Assembly (NCBI GenBank): GCA_028289345.1
Contig: JANQQL010000050.1
Span: 62,001-126,000 of the forward strand
DNA: 64,000 nucleotides
Direction of reading: 5' to 3'
Source of the DNA: Planctomycetota bacterium
GTDB taxonomy: Bacteria > Planctomycetota > B15-G4 > SIAN01
Shown: positions 42,200 to 51,054 of the stretch, piece after piece
How positions within the stretch are numbered: the first letter of the stretch is position 1
How the letters are laid out: each line of letters begins with the position of its first letter
The notes under the pieces: generated by a model
Told to the model about the DNA's origin: nothing
Databases searched by the model: none
Seen by the model: the letters and a program-made list of their open reading frames with translations, nothing else
Translations under genes and position numbers: made by a program

Positions 42200-45006
42200 G
42201 GCTTGGCCTCCCGATCGACTTCTTTCCCGGCGACGAACACCGAGAGAACACGGCTGGTGAGTTCGAACGGATCGCCTGAGAACACCACGACGTCTCCATC
42301 CATTCCCGGCTTCAGAGATCCGACTCGGTCTTCGAGATGAAACAGGCGAGCCGCGTCGAATGTGAGAGCGCGCAACGCCGCCCCCGGTCCCATCCCTCGG
42401 CGCACCGCATAGGCAGTATTCAACGGCAGGCCTCGTCCGCCATTCCCGGCATCGCTTTGGAACGCGACCGGAATGCTCGCCGCGGACAGCTCCGCAGCAG
42501 GAACCACGTCCAGGTGACGGCGCCGCTGGACGATCTCTTTGGGAGCGACCACCCCACGAGCCTTTTCTTTCACTTCCTCGAGGACTCGATTCGCCCCCTC
42601 GGCACCGAGCAACACGACTTCGACCTCGAACTCGCCGACGAAGACGTCCAGGGCATGGCGAATCCCGATGGCCGCGTCAATGTCCAGCAGCGCAGGGACC
42701 TCCTTCTTGAACAGTCGGCGGTAGGGTTCCAAGGCAGCGACCGTCTCGGGAGGTTCGGGCCGTCCGTCCGCCGACTTCTTCTTCTTGGCGATGACGGTGA
42801 CTTCTTTGAATTCCTTCTCGGTCCGGTTTCCTTCAATGTCCAAGGCAAACTGACTGCCGATTGCCAGAACTCCTTGAAGGTGATCCTCTGCATCGATGTC
42901 TGCTTCAACCGTGGGAGGCCCGATCGGCGTTTCGACTTCCAGTTCCAGGGAAAGGTGGTTGTCGGCAAAGGTTCCCGCAAGCCCCACCGGATTGTCGTCC
43001 CCGCCGAACAGAGCCGCGAAACTTCCAGACACGGTGCCGCCGTTTTCCAGCTTCAGATACATGGTGCCGGACTGGGGTTGAGGAAGCGGACCGCCGGAAA
43101 CGGAGACTTCCCACTTGCCCGTCACCGGGTCCGATCGAGTTTCGGTTTTCACCTCTTCTTCGACTTCCGGCTTCTTCTCGATCTTCTTGACCTTGCCGCT
43201 CTTCCGCTCTTCCTCCCACTTCTTCAGCTCTTCAAAGTGCTTCTCCCACGATTCGTGGTACTTCTTGCCCTTGGCCAGAGCGTCGCGCATCTTCTTGGCC
43301 TGGAGGAGCGGATCAACGTTGCCGCGCCAAGGAAACTTGAGCGCTGCCAGAGAGTCCACCAGGCGGTCCGAACGATCGGTGCCTCCGGTCTTGACCGCCA
43401 CCACTCGAGAGCCGGTGCTGTGAGCAACGGCTGGCTGCATCAACACGGTGGTGACTCCCGCCTTGGCCACTTCCAAGGAATCGTCGTCCGGATGGGCCAC
43501 CAGCTGGCTCAAGTCCAGGGACATTGCCAACGCCCCGCGTTCGGAGCCCAGTCCCAGGTGCGAGTTGCAGTCGAGGAACCCGGGCGTGACCACCGCGTCG
43601 GGGCCGGCGTCCACGATGCGCGCGCCTGGCGGCACGGGAACGTGCGCGCCCACCGCGGCGATCTTGCCGTCTTGCAACAGGACGGCGCCATCGGCAATCG
43701 GAGCGCCATCCACAGGAAGAATGGTTCCGGCGCGAATGACGACGGATCCCGCGAGGGAGCCAGACCCGTGCTGGTCGGCAACCACCTTGCCATTGACCAC
43801 GGTGCGTTGGACCGAGGTTTGGCCAAGGAATGGCTCGCCGTTCAGCACCAAGAAGTCAGCGTCCTTCCCCGGAGCCAGAGACCCCACGCGATCGGCCACT
43901 CCCAACACTTGGGCGGCGGTCCGAGTCATCGCCTGCACCGCTTGTTCGCGAGTCAATCCTCCGCGCATGGCAATGGCGCCCGACACCAGGATGTCTTCTC
44001 CATCAGAGGAGTAGGGAGTCGACAAAGCCACCTTCAGACCTTGGGCCAACAGCTTCGCGGCGGTTTCCGGATCCGTCACCAACTCTTCCTGAAGGAGGTT
44101 TCGATCCGCAGGGGGCCGATCCAGGTCCAAGCCGATCTCCACCACCACCGGATGTCCGGCTTGGCCAAGCTCACGCGCCACGCGATCGCCTTGCTGCAAG
44201 CCGCAAAGCAGCACCGATTTGCCGAGCTCGGGAGCCACCTCCAAAGCGCCGAGGATGTCGGCGATCTGGTTGGCGTGAATCCGAACCGTTCGCCCCGTCT
44301 GCACCGCTTGCGCCAGGGCCAGATGTGACAAGTCCTGAGGATCACTCTTCGCGAGATCCCACGCCTCTCGCAGACCGAGAAGCTGTCCCAAACGAGTGGT
44401 GGGAAGCTGGCGGGTGGCCGGCTGGATCGGATTCTCGGAAGACGGTGTGTCCGGGAAATCCACCTTGAGGGGCGGACGGAAAGCCAGCGGCCCCAGGTGC
44501 ACTTCCAGGTGCGCCGGGTCGGCCAGGAAGATCGCTTCTCCCAGTTCGCCGGCAGCAAGTTTGACCACGGCTCCTTGGCCACTGACCAAACGCTGGTTGC
44601 CGGGACTCAAGTAGGCGGTCGTCACTCCCCCCAGGAGCTTTTTGCGAAAGTCCTGGTAGGCGAGGAAACCTTCCGACGCATGGTGATGAGCGCCGATGCT
44701 GTCGTAGCCTGCTCCGCGAGTCGCAAACGAACTGGTGGCCAGCACCACACCCGGCATCAACACCGCGTCGGGCCAATCCAACACACGAATGCCGGGAGGT
44801 GCTTCCAGGTCTTCGCCCACCGCGGCGACTTTGCCGTCCACGACCAGCAGAGATCCGGGAGACAACACTGCCGGAGAGCCTCCGGTGTAGATCTTGCCGG
44901 CCCTCACCAGGTAGCGAGAAGGAAGCTCGCTCGCGCTCGCCCCGGCGGTCAACCAGGCGGCGGCGCCCAAAGCCGCGAGGAACCTCGTGAAACCGCGTCG
45001 TTTCAT
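42196..45006 (-). CDS. Amidohydrolase-like protein 5, fusion of two domains
   Basis: A 936-residue exported protein with a signal peptide (RFLAALGAAAWLTAGASAS) and two consecutive amidohydrolase units. Unit 1 covers about 30-410 (GSLAPGKDADFLVLNGEP closes it); unit 2 covers about 420-930 (GSLKPGMDGDVVVFSGDP). Neither has HxH: the positions read LATSSFATRG and LDCNSHLGLG. Unit 2 keeps an Asp in FQSDAGNGGRG. Unit 2 also carries an insert of about 165 residues: a charged Lys/Glu helix, then a beta-rich domain (GKWEVSVSGGPLPQP... GTMYLKLENGGTVSG). Both ends overlap neighbours by ATGA. The doubling suggests that these units assemble as dimers or larger oligomers. Confidence 0.88.
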   Translation of the reverse strand: MKRRGFTRFLAALGAAAWLTAGASASELPSRYLVRAGKIYTGGSPAVLSPGSLLVVDGKVAAVGEDLEAPPGIRVLDWPDAVLMPGVVLATSSFATRGAGYDSIGAHHHASEGFLAYQDFRKKLLGGVTTAYLSPGNQRLVSGQGAVVKLAAGELGEAIFLADPAHLEVHLGPLAFRPPLKVDFPDTPSSENPIQPATRQLPTTRLGQLLGLREAWDLAKSDPQDLSHLALAQAVQTGRTVRIHANQIADILGALEVAPELGKSVLLCGLQQGDRVARELGQAGHPVVVEIGLDLDRPPADRNLLQEELVTDPETAAKLLAQGLKVALSTPYSSDGEDILVSGAIAMRGGLTREQAVQAMTRTAAQVLGVADRVGSLAPGKDADFLVLNGEPFLGQTSVQRTVVNGKVVADQHGSGSLAGSVVIRAGTILPVDGAPIADGAVLLQDGKIAAVGAHVPVPPGARIVDAGPDAVVTPGFLDCNSHLGLGSERGALAMSLDLSQLVAHPDDDSLEVAKAGVTTVLMQPAVAHSTGSRVVAVKTGGTDRSDRLVDSLAALKFPWRGNVDPLLQAKKMRDALAKGKKYHESWEKHFEELKKWEEERKSGKVKKIEKKPEVEEEVKTETRSDPVTGKWEVSVSGGPLPQPQSGTMYLKLENGGTVSGSFAALFGGDDNPVGLAGTFADNHLSLELEVETPIGPPTVEADIDAEDHLQGVLAIGSQFALDIEGNRTEKEFKEVTVIAKKKKSADGRPEPPETVAALEPYRRLFKKEVPALLDIDAAIGIRHALDVFVGEFEVEVVLLGAEGANRVLEEVKEKARGVVAPKEIVQRRRHLDVVPAAELSAASIPVAFQSDAGNGGRGLPLNTAYAVRRGMGPGAALRALTFDAARLFHLEDRVGSLKPGMDGDVVVFSGDPFELTSRVLSVFVAGKEVDREAKP

Positions 45007-46385
45007 GAGCCGGTCCCTTCTTCGCCGTCAGCGGCGCTACCTTCGTCCGGGATCTCGTCACCGGTCAACAGCTCTTTCAGGCGTCGATCGTTCTCGCGTT
45101 CGTACGCAACCACTCCGCCGAGCAACACCTTCTCGACCACGGTGGATTGATCCAGCGGATCGCCGGACAGGATCAAGATGTTGCCGTCCTTGCCCCGTTC
45201 AAGGCTTCCGAGATGCTGGCCGAGACCGAGCGTGTCGGCCGGCCACTGGGTGATGGACTGCAGCGCCACCGAACGATCGATGCCCTCGCGGACCAAGCGC
45301 GCAGCCTGGTACCAGAGGAACCCTTCGCCCATCGAACCTCCGTAGGTCTGCAGCGCGAAGGAAATCCCGAGGTCGGCGAACACTTTGGGGACGAACGTCT
45401 CGGACTCTTCGCCCGTCAGAGGATCCGTTTCGCGGTAGATCAGATTGCCCGGCAACACCACCGGCCGACCGGTCGCCTTCAAGGCCGCGGCGACCTTGTG
45501 GGTCTCGCCACCGACCACGAAGGTCGTGCGCTCCAACAAGTCCAAGCTCTTGACCCAGTCGATCCCGCGCAACAGATCCGAAGCGCGGTCGCAGTGCAGG
45601 TAAACCGGCAGTTCCCCGTTCTTCCAGCGGAACAAGGTTTGCCAACGCTGGTCCAGGTCATTCACTTCGACCAGCTCCATGCCCTTCTCGATGGCGTCCT
45701 CGGGCGGCACCAGGACTTTCTTGTCCTGCTTTTCTCGCTCCTCTTCATAGAGGCGCTCCGCGGTCTCCCGAACGTGCTGCTCCAGTTCGTGGAGTGCCTT
45801 GCGCAGCTCCGCCATCTGGGTCATGCGATTGAAGCCGTTCTTCGGCGAAATGCTGATTTTGAGACCACCTTCGGGCCGCACGGTCATGGCTTCCACGGTC
45901 ATCCCGTGAGGCTGGACGATTCGCGACATGCCGCTGATGACGCAGTTGTTGCCCGGAATGACGTGCATCGTCGTCACCCCCGCGCGCAACGCATCCTCGA
46001 AGGACAGCGAACTGGGATCCAGGGCGTCGTACACATTTACGAAGGGCGTGACCGAGTTGTTCTCATTGGCTCGGTCCAGTCCCTGGGAGGTATGGGCCAG
46101 GACCATGCCCGGGAACAATGTCTTTCCTTCGGCATCGATCACCGTGGCGTCGTAAGGGATTTCGACCTCGGCTCCCACGTCCTGGATCACACCATCGGAC
46201 AGGAGCACGGTGGTGCCTTCCCAGCGATCGCCGTTGGCGTTGACGACCGTGCCGCCGGTGATGGCGACGGACTCCGCCGCTTGCAGAGTGCCGAGCGGCA
46301 ACATCCATGCGATCGCGGCCAGCCACCTCCTGCGACTGAGTCGCCGAGCGCTCGTCGGCTGGTTCGATTCAAAGTGAGACGTCAT
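45003..46385 (-). CDS. Amidohydrolase-like protein 4 (degenerate)
   Basis: A 460-residue exported protein. The ATG at 46385 has GGGGGAG 8 bases before it. The N-terminal LSRRRWLAAIAW segment resembles a twin-arginine signal, so it may be folded before export. The HxH position reads VLAHTSQG (one His remains). The third His is kept in VYLHCDRASD, and the Asp position reads LQTYGGSMGEG. A helical insert at about 210-260 is rich in Glu/Lys/Arg. C-terminal LGSLERGKDGNILILSGDP is the family signature. It lies 20 bases after protein 3 and overlaps protein 5. Confidence 0.86.
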   Translation of the reverse strand: MTSHFESNQPTSARRLSRRRWLAAIAWMLPLGTLQAAESVAITGGTVVNANGDRWEGTTVLLSDGVIQDVGAEVEIPYDATVIDAEGKTLFPGMVLAHTSQGLDRANENNSVTPFVNVYDALDPSSLSFEDALRAGVTTMHVIPGNNCVISGMSRIVQPHGMTVEAMTVRPEGGLKISISPKNGFNRMTQMAELRKALHELEQHVRETAERLYEEEREKQDKKVLVPPEDAIEKGMELVEVNDLDQRWQTLFRWKNGELPVYLHCDRASDLLRGIDWVKSLDLLERTTFVVGGETHKVAAALKATGRPVVLPGNLIYRETDPLTGEESETFVPKVFADLGISFALQTYGGSMGEGFLWYQAARLVREGIDRSVALQSITQWPADTLGLGQHLGSLERGKDGNILILSGDPLDQSTVVEKVLLGGVVAYERENDRRLKELLTGDEIPDEGSAADGEEGTGS

Positions 46386-46405
46386 GCGGGCTTCTCCCCC
46401 GTGGG

Positions 46406-47680
46406 TCACGATTCGTCGTCCAAGAGACCGGTTTCGTCGTGGGCCACCTGGCCGTCGATGAGAACCAGCACCGGCTTGCTGGTGTCGTCCAAAGGCGTCC
46501 CGTTCCACAGCACCAGATCGGCATCGTTTCCGGCAGCGATGACGCCGAGTCGATCGCCCACCCCGAGGATCGCCGCGGCATCTTTGCTCACCGCCGCCAA
46601 GGCCGCCTCACGATCCATTCCCAGGCGCACCGCTCGGCCAGCGATTCGCGCCAACCCGGATTCTCCGAGCCCGTCACAGGCGGTCAGGCAGAACGGCACA
46701 TTGGCTTCCTGCAGCAGCATCGGCGCGCGCAGACACGGCTTGGTTCGATCCCCGAAGTTCCGCGTCATCCCGCGGGCTTGCGCATCCAGGGGACCAAAGA
46801 TCACCGGCGTCCGAGTCTCCGCCAACAGCTCGAGACACTCGTACGCCTCTTGGGCGTACTCCAAGATATGAGTCAGACCAAACTCGGTGCACAGACGCTG
46901 GGCGGTGTGAATGTCGTGAGCCTTGCGTGCCTGGAAACGCAGGCCGACCTTGCCACTCAACACCTCTTGCAAGGCGGCGATGGACTCTTCCGTGTGGCCT
47001 TCCCCGTTCACGGCTTCGATGCCGAGTTCCGCGTACTCCTTGGCGCTGGCAAACGCCTTGCGAAACACCCAGGTCGAGCCCATGCGGGTCGTGGGTCGAC
47101 GCACGTGGAAATCCACGTTGTTCGAGAAGGGACGGCGATTCCATCCGGCTCGACGAGACGACTCGGGGCCGAGGTTGGCTTTGATGCTCGGTGGGCAATC
47201 AACCAGTCGGGAGATGCCCGCGCCTCCGGTCTTCAGCAACGCCCCCTGACTACCGAGCACGCTTGCAGCTTCCGGCGTGACGTACACCGAGGTCACGCCC
47301 TCTCGCGCCAAGGTCTCGAACACTTCCGAGTGAAGGTCCACCGAGTCCGCCACGTGCAAGTGGGGAATGACCTCGGAAGACTGCTCGGAAAAGCCCACGT
47401 CCGAATGAGTGCCGAGCTGCCAAGCCGCATCGATCAGGCCGGGACTCAAAACGGCCTCGCCACAATCCACGACTTTGGCCGCGGAGGGGAGAGCGGGGCT
47501 TTGGCCGACAGCGACCACCTTGCCGTCCTCGACAACGACGACGCCAGGCTCGAAAACCTCGCCGTTGCCGTCATGCACCTGACGACATCGCAGAGCCAAG
47601 GTTTCCCCCGCCTCGGCAGTCACCGAGAGCAGAGCCGCGACCGCAAGTCCCGCGAACTGTTTGCTACGCGCCATGATCAT
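46406..47680 (-). CDS. Amidohydrolase-like protein 3 (degenerate)
   Basis: A 424-residue exported protein with a signal peptide (FAGLAVAALLSVTAEAGE). The HxH position reads LIDAAWQLG, so both His are lost. A His-rich stretch KAHDIHTAQ remains near residue 255, and the Asp position reads LTACDGLGESG. The closing motif is DRLGVIAAGNDADLVLWNGTP. There is no long charged insert. It overlaps protein 2 by ATGA. Lack of metal ligands argues against hydrolysis. Confidence 0.86.
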   Translation of the reverse strand: MIMARSKQFAGLAVAALLSVTAEAGETLALRCRQVHDGNGEVFEPGVVVVEDGKVVAVGQSPALPSAAKVVDCGEAVLSPGLIDAAWQLGTHSDVGFSEQSSEVIPHLHVADSVDLHSEVFETLAREGVTSVYVTPEAASVLGSQGALLKTGGAGISRLVDCPPSIKANLGPESSRRAGWNRRPFSNNVDFHVRRPTTRMGSTWVFRKAFASAKEYAELGIEAVNGEGHTEESIAALQEVLSGKVGLRFQARKAHDIHTAQRLCTEFGLTHILEYAQEAYECLELLAETRTPVIFGPLDAQARGMTRNFGDRTKPCLRAPMLLQEANVPFCLTACDGLGESGLARIAGRAVRLGMDREAALAAVSKDAAAILGVGDRLGVIAAGNDADLVLWNGTPLDDTSKPVLVLIDGQVAHDETGLLDDES

Positions 47681-48771
47681 TGTCCCTGCCCCTTCTTGGG
47701 TGACTCGGTGGATCCGAGCTCGATCGGCAAACCGGCGATCATCACGGCTTCCAGTCGCGAAGCCAGATCCAAGGGATGACCGGAAAAGATCAGCAGGTCG
47801 GCTCGCTTGCCCTTGGCAAGGGTGCCGGATTCCTTCTCGACGCCCAGGATCTTGGCAGGAACCGATGTCAACGCGCGCAAAGCCTCTTTCGCAGGAAGCC
47901 CTTCCTTCATGGCCAGAGCGGCCGTCGTTCGCAAATGAGCGGCGTGGCCGTTTCCGGTGAAGGCCACGGGGACCCCGGAATCGGCCAGTTCGGCGGCCAG
48001 CTTCAGGTCATGTCGGGAACTCGAAAGCGTGTACGGACCGAGGATCACCGACGCTCCCGCAGCGGCCAGCGAGTCGCGGACCTCGTCCGCCTCCGTGGCG
48101 TGCAGCACCGTCACGGATTGTCCGCTTCCCCCCAACAACTCCAGGCTCAAGCGGATCTGATCCGCCGATCGCGCGTCGATCACCACCGAGTCGGCAAAGT
48201 CCTCGCCGATTTCCTGACGCAAGAGATGCATGGCGCCCATCCGCGAGGTCGGCGCTCGGTTCCATTCGAAGGCGTCATCCACCAGCGCCATGCGCATCGG
48301 TCCGTCCTGCACGAAGGCCGCCGCTTCCTCGGGTCCGGAAGTGCGCACCACCGCAAGATGACCGCCGATGAGATTGTCACTGGTCGGGGACAATCCGACG
48401 GTGATCAGACCCTGGCGTGCCGCTTGGCGAAAGTCGCGATGAAAGGGGGCGAGGGAGTGTTTGGCGTGAGCCTGCGGAAGCACGGCCCGCGCTGGTTCTT
48501 GTAGGTTTCGACCCGCGCCAAGGCCAGTGACCGGATCGATGAATCCCGGGCAAGCGGAAGCTCCCGGATACTCCAGGACCCAAGCACCTTCCGGCACCGA
48601 CGCCGCCGCCACGTCAACCAGGATCCCGTCGCGGATGATCAGGTAGCCGCCGCGAAGGACTTCCCCTTCTCCGGTGTAGACCTGATCGACTTTCACCGCA
48701 ATTGCGCGGTCCGCAGCCACCGGATCCGGGGCAATCGTCGAACTCAGCAAGGAGACCAACAAACCCAACAT
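47677..48771 (-). CDS. Amidohydrolase-like protein 2 (degenerate, shortest)
   Basis: A 364-residue exported protein with a short signal peptide (LGLLVSLLSSTIAPDPVAA). HxH is replaced by FIDPVTGLGAG. A single His remains in VLHATEADE, and the Asp position reads FTGNGHAAHL. The barrel is shortened by about 50 residues relative to the others, with no charged insert. The C-terminus keeps KGKRADLLIFSGHPLDL. It sits 24 bases after protein 1 and shares ATGA with protein 3. Confidence 0.85.
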   Translation of the reverse strand: MLGLLVSLLSSTIAPDPVAADRAIAVKVDQVYTGEGEVLRGGYLIIRDGILVDVAAASVPEGAWVLEYPGASACPGFIDPVTGLGAGRNLQEPARAVLPQAHAKHSLAPFHRDFRQAARQGLITVGLSPTSDNLIGGHLAVVRTSGPEEAAAFVQDGPMRMALVDDAFEWNRAPTSRMGAMHLLRQEIGEDFADSVVIDARSADQIRLSLELLGGSGQSVTVLHATEADEVRDSLAAAGASVILGPYTLSSSRHDLKLAAELADSGVPVAFTGNGHAAHLRTTAALAMKEGLPAKEALRALTSVPAKILGVEKESGTLAKGKRADLLIFSGHPLDLASRLEAVMIAGLPIELGSTESPKKGQGQ

Positions 48772-48795
48772 GGAGTGCTTCCTTCTCGAGGCCTC

Positions 48796-50409
48796 TCAGC
48801 GCTCGAAGACGACCTTGCCGTTCACCATCACCATTTCCACCCGGGACGAAGTGGCCGTCGGAGCACCCGACGCGATCACAACATCCGCATCCTTGCCTGT
48901 CGCGAGAGATCCGACCCGGTCCGCAATGCCCAGGATCCGTGCCGCATCCAGAGTCATGGCAGACAACGCTGCCCTCTCGTCCAGGCCACCGGCCACGGCA
49001 ACTCCCGCGCCCAGGGACAGGAAGCGAGTCTCGCGTCCGTGGTGCGACGACAGTGCGAAGGCAACCCCGGCCTCCTTCAATCGAGCCGCGGCCCCGACCT
49101 CGTCGTCGTGCTCGGCGATCCCTTGGCCACGCACGATCGCCACTCCGGATTTCTTCAATGCGGACGTGACGTGATGGGCTTCCCCACAGCCGCTCAGCAC
49201 CAGGTGGAAGCGAAAGCGATCCTGGAGCTCCAACAAGTTGAGGATGTCTGCCGCGTAGTGGGCTCTGGCGCGAACGGGAACTTTGCCTTCCAACACCTGC
49301 TTCAGGACTTCTTTCCTTAGGTCCACCGCCGGCTTCTTGGGCTTCTTCGGATGCTCTTCCTCTTGGTCCTTCTCATCCTTCTTGGCGTCGCCACCGGCCG
49401 CCGGCTTTTCTCCCTCCGCGGAGGCGCGGCCACTTCGCCGCGCGAGGTTCAGGAAGAATGTTTCGGTGCTGTTCTCCAGATTCGCACGGCCAGCGCCTTC
49501 TTCTTCGGGCTTCGGCTCGGGTGCCGGTTCGTCGGGCTTGGGTTCGTCGGGGTTCGGCGTCTCGGGAGGCTTCGGCGCGTCCGGTTTGTCCTCGTCCGAG
49601 CCCTCTTTTCTCTTGTCCGCGGGCTTCTTCTCTTCGCCCTGCTCGGACTTGCCGGGCTCTTCGTCGGCGTCGTCTTCCTTCTTGCGCAGCTCTTCGAGCT
49701 TCTTGGCGTACTCCTCGAGCTCCTCGGCATACACCTCGAAGGCTTCGATGTAGTCCTGGGTTTCCTTGAGCGACGACTCCAGCCCGCTCAGATTGTTGAG
49801 ACGAGCCGTCGGTCGCGTCCCATCCGTGGACAGATCCACGGTGAGCGCGACGTCTCGCCGCACCACCAAGTCCTCCGAGTCCTTGCCCGGGATCAACTTC
49901 AAGATCGCCGACTTGCCATCGACAAGCCCGCGGTTCCGCGACGAAAGGTAGACGCAAGTCACCCCCTGGGACAGGGCATCTTCGAGCACCCGGGGTTGAT
50001 GCAGGTCCACCGCATCCAACACGTTGCTCGTGGCGAGCGCCTTGCCGTCCTCCAAGGAGCCGGGTGCGAGGAGCAACTGCGAGTCGGCATCGATCAATCC
50101 GGGGTAAATGTGCTTCCCCGACGCGTCGACAACCGTGGCACCTTCCGGTACCTCCAGTGCGGCTCCCACGGCTTCGATTTTGCCCGCCTTGATGAGAACG
50201 ACCGCGTTCTCCAAGACGTCACCGTTGCCGACGTGAACCGTCCCTCCCGTGATGGCCGTCAGCTTGGGCTTGACCTGCATCTGGGCTCGAGTGCCGGTCG
50301 ACAGAAGAGCGGCAAGGAGCGTGGCGACCAAGATCCTCGCGATGCCCGGCAATCGATCCAGCCTCGAGGGCCAAGTGCGAGCGCGAGCAGACCGTTGGAA
50401 ATCTCTCAT
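48796..50409 (-). CDS. Amidohydrolase-like protein 1 (degenerate), first gene of the operon
   Basis: A 537-residue exported protein. The signal segment is at about 24-42 (RILVATLLAALLSTGTRAQ). The HxH position reads Asp107-Ala108-Asp109 in GLIDADSQ. A later His is kept in RARAHYAAD, and the Asp position reads LSSHHGRE. Residues about 205-345 form an extreme low-complexity insert: a Glu/Lys coiled-coil stretch, then Pro/Asp/Glu/Lys repeats (PKPPETPNPDEPKPDEP), then Lys/Glu again. The closing motif GSLATGKDADVVIASGAP is normal. The promoter of the whole operon should lie in the 95 bases before 50409, divergent from the next gene. Confidence 0.87.
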   Translation of the reverse strand: MRDFQRSARARTWPSRLDRLPGIARILVATLLAALLSTGTRAQMQVKPKLTAITGGTVHVGNGDVLENAVVLIKAGKIEAVGAALEVPEGATVVDASGKHIYPGLIDADSQLLLAPGSLEDGKALATSNVLDAVDLHQPRVLEDALSQGVTCVYLSSRNRGLVDGKSAILKLIPGKDSEDLVVRRDVALTVDLSTDGTRPTARLNNLSGLESSLKETQDYIEAFEVYAEELEEYAKKLEELRKKEDDADEEPGKSEQGEEKKPADKRKEGSDEDKPDAPKPPETPNPDEPKPDEPAPEPKPEEEGAGRANLENSTETFFLNLARRSGRASAEGEKPAAGGDAKKDEKDQEEEHPKKPKKPAVDLRKEVLKQVLEGKVPVRARAHYAADILNLLELQDRFRFHLVLSGCGEAHHVTSALKKSGVAIVRGQGIAEHDDEVGAAARLKEAGVAFALSSHHGRETRFLSLGAGVAVAGGLDERAALSAMTLDAARILGIADRVGSLATGKDADVVIASGAPTATSSRVEMVMVNGKVVFER

Positions 50410-50504
50410 GGGTCCGATGTTGACCTCCGCTGGATCTCAAAGGCACGGCAAGCGGGCATTGTACGGGGGCCAAGACCCCTCACAAGCAAGGGAACGAGAC
50501 CGTT

Positions 50505-50948
50505 TTGAGCTCGTTGTTTTCAAACCACCAACCATTTGCAAGCGGGAACCGCTCTTTTTGGGAGCCACGACAAAACCTGCTGGTGTGGGTTGCTCTCGCC
50601 ATCGTCGCCACTCGTCTCGCCATTCGCACCGCGCAGCACGAACAACCTGCGAGCAGCGTCACAATCTTCGAACCGGTGGGGGCGTGGAAGAGTCCGCTGC
50701 GCTCCATTCGATGGAGTGGGCCCCGTCAAGCAGTGTCCTCCCGCGTTGTCATCATGGACCGTCACGGAAAACGTCGTTTGGACCGTTCCGTCAACCATGC
50801 CACGGATCTCGCCGCATGGTCGTTGGACATTCCTGATCCTCCATCCTTCCGGCACGGCCGCCACCAGATCCGCATTCTGTGCGCGGACGGCGAAGGAAGA
50901 CTGCTCGCGGAGTCGACGGCTTGGTTCGAGGTCGACTCGGCGAACTGA
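50505..50948 (+). CDS. Possible small membrane-anchored protein
   Basis: A 147-residue open frame starting with TTG at 50505. It shows a likely transmembrane helix at about 24-41 (NLLVWVALAIVATRLAI) and an exported domain with SIRWSGPRQ, VVIMDRHGK and QIRILCADGEGRLLAES. The beta-strand pattern loosely recalls the exported domain of the two anti-sigma-like proteins. Protein-like hydrophobic periodicity favours it over antisense frames, but the start codon is weak and no homologue is recognised. It is divergent from the amidohydrolase operon. Confidence 0.5.
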   Translation: MSSLFSNHQPFASGNRSFWEPRQNLLVWVALAIVATRLAIRTAQHEQPASSVTIFEPVGAWKSPLRSIRWSGPRQAVSSRVVIMDRHGKRRLDRSVNHATDLAAWSLDIPDPPSFRHGRHQIRILCADGEGRLLAESTAWFEVDSAN

Positions 50949-51054
50949 CCGAACTCCGAGGGCCGGTTCGAATCCTCGGCTCCCAGGCCGTCGAAAAAGG
51001 CCTCGGACGGGCGATCGAGAGGTTCTCGTTTTGAACGAGGAACCGAACCGCGAG

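Noticed and set aside
42337..44328. A 663-residue plus-strand open frame
   Set aside because: It is antisense to the two-domain amidohydrolase gene, whose frame has clear family motifs and export signal; long antisense frames are expected at this GC content.
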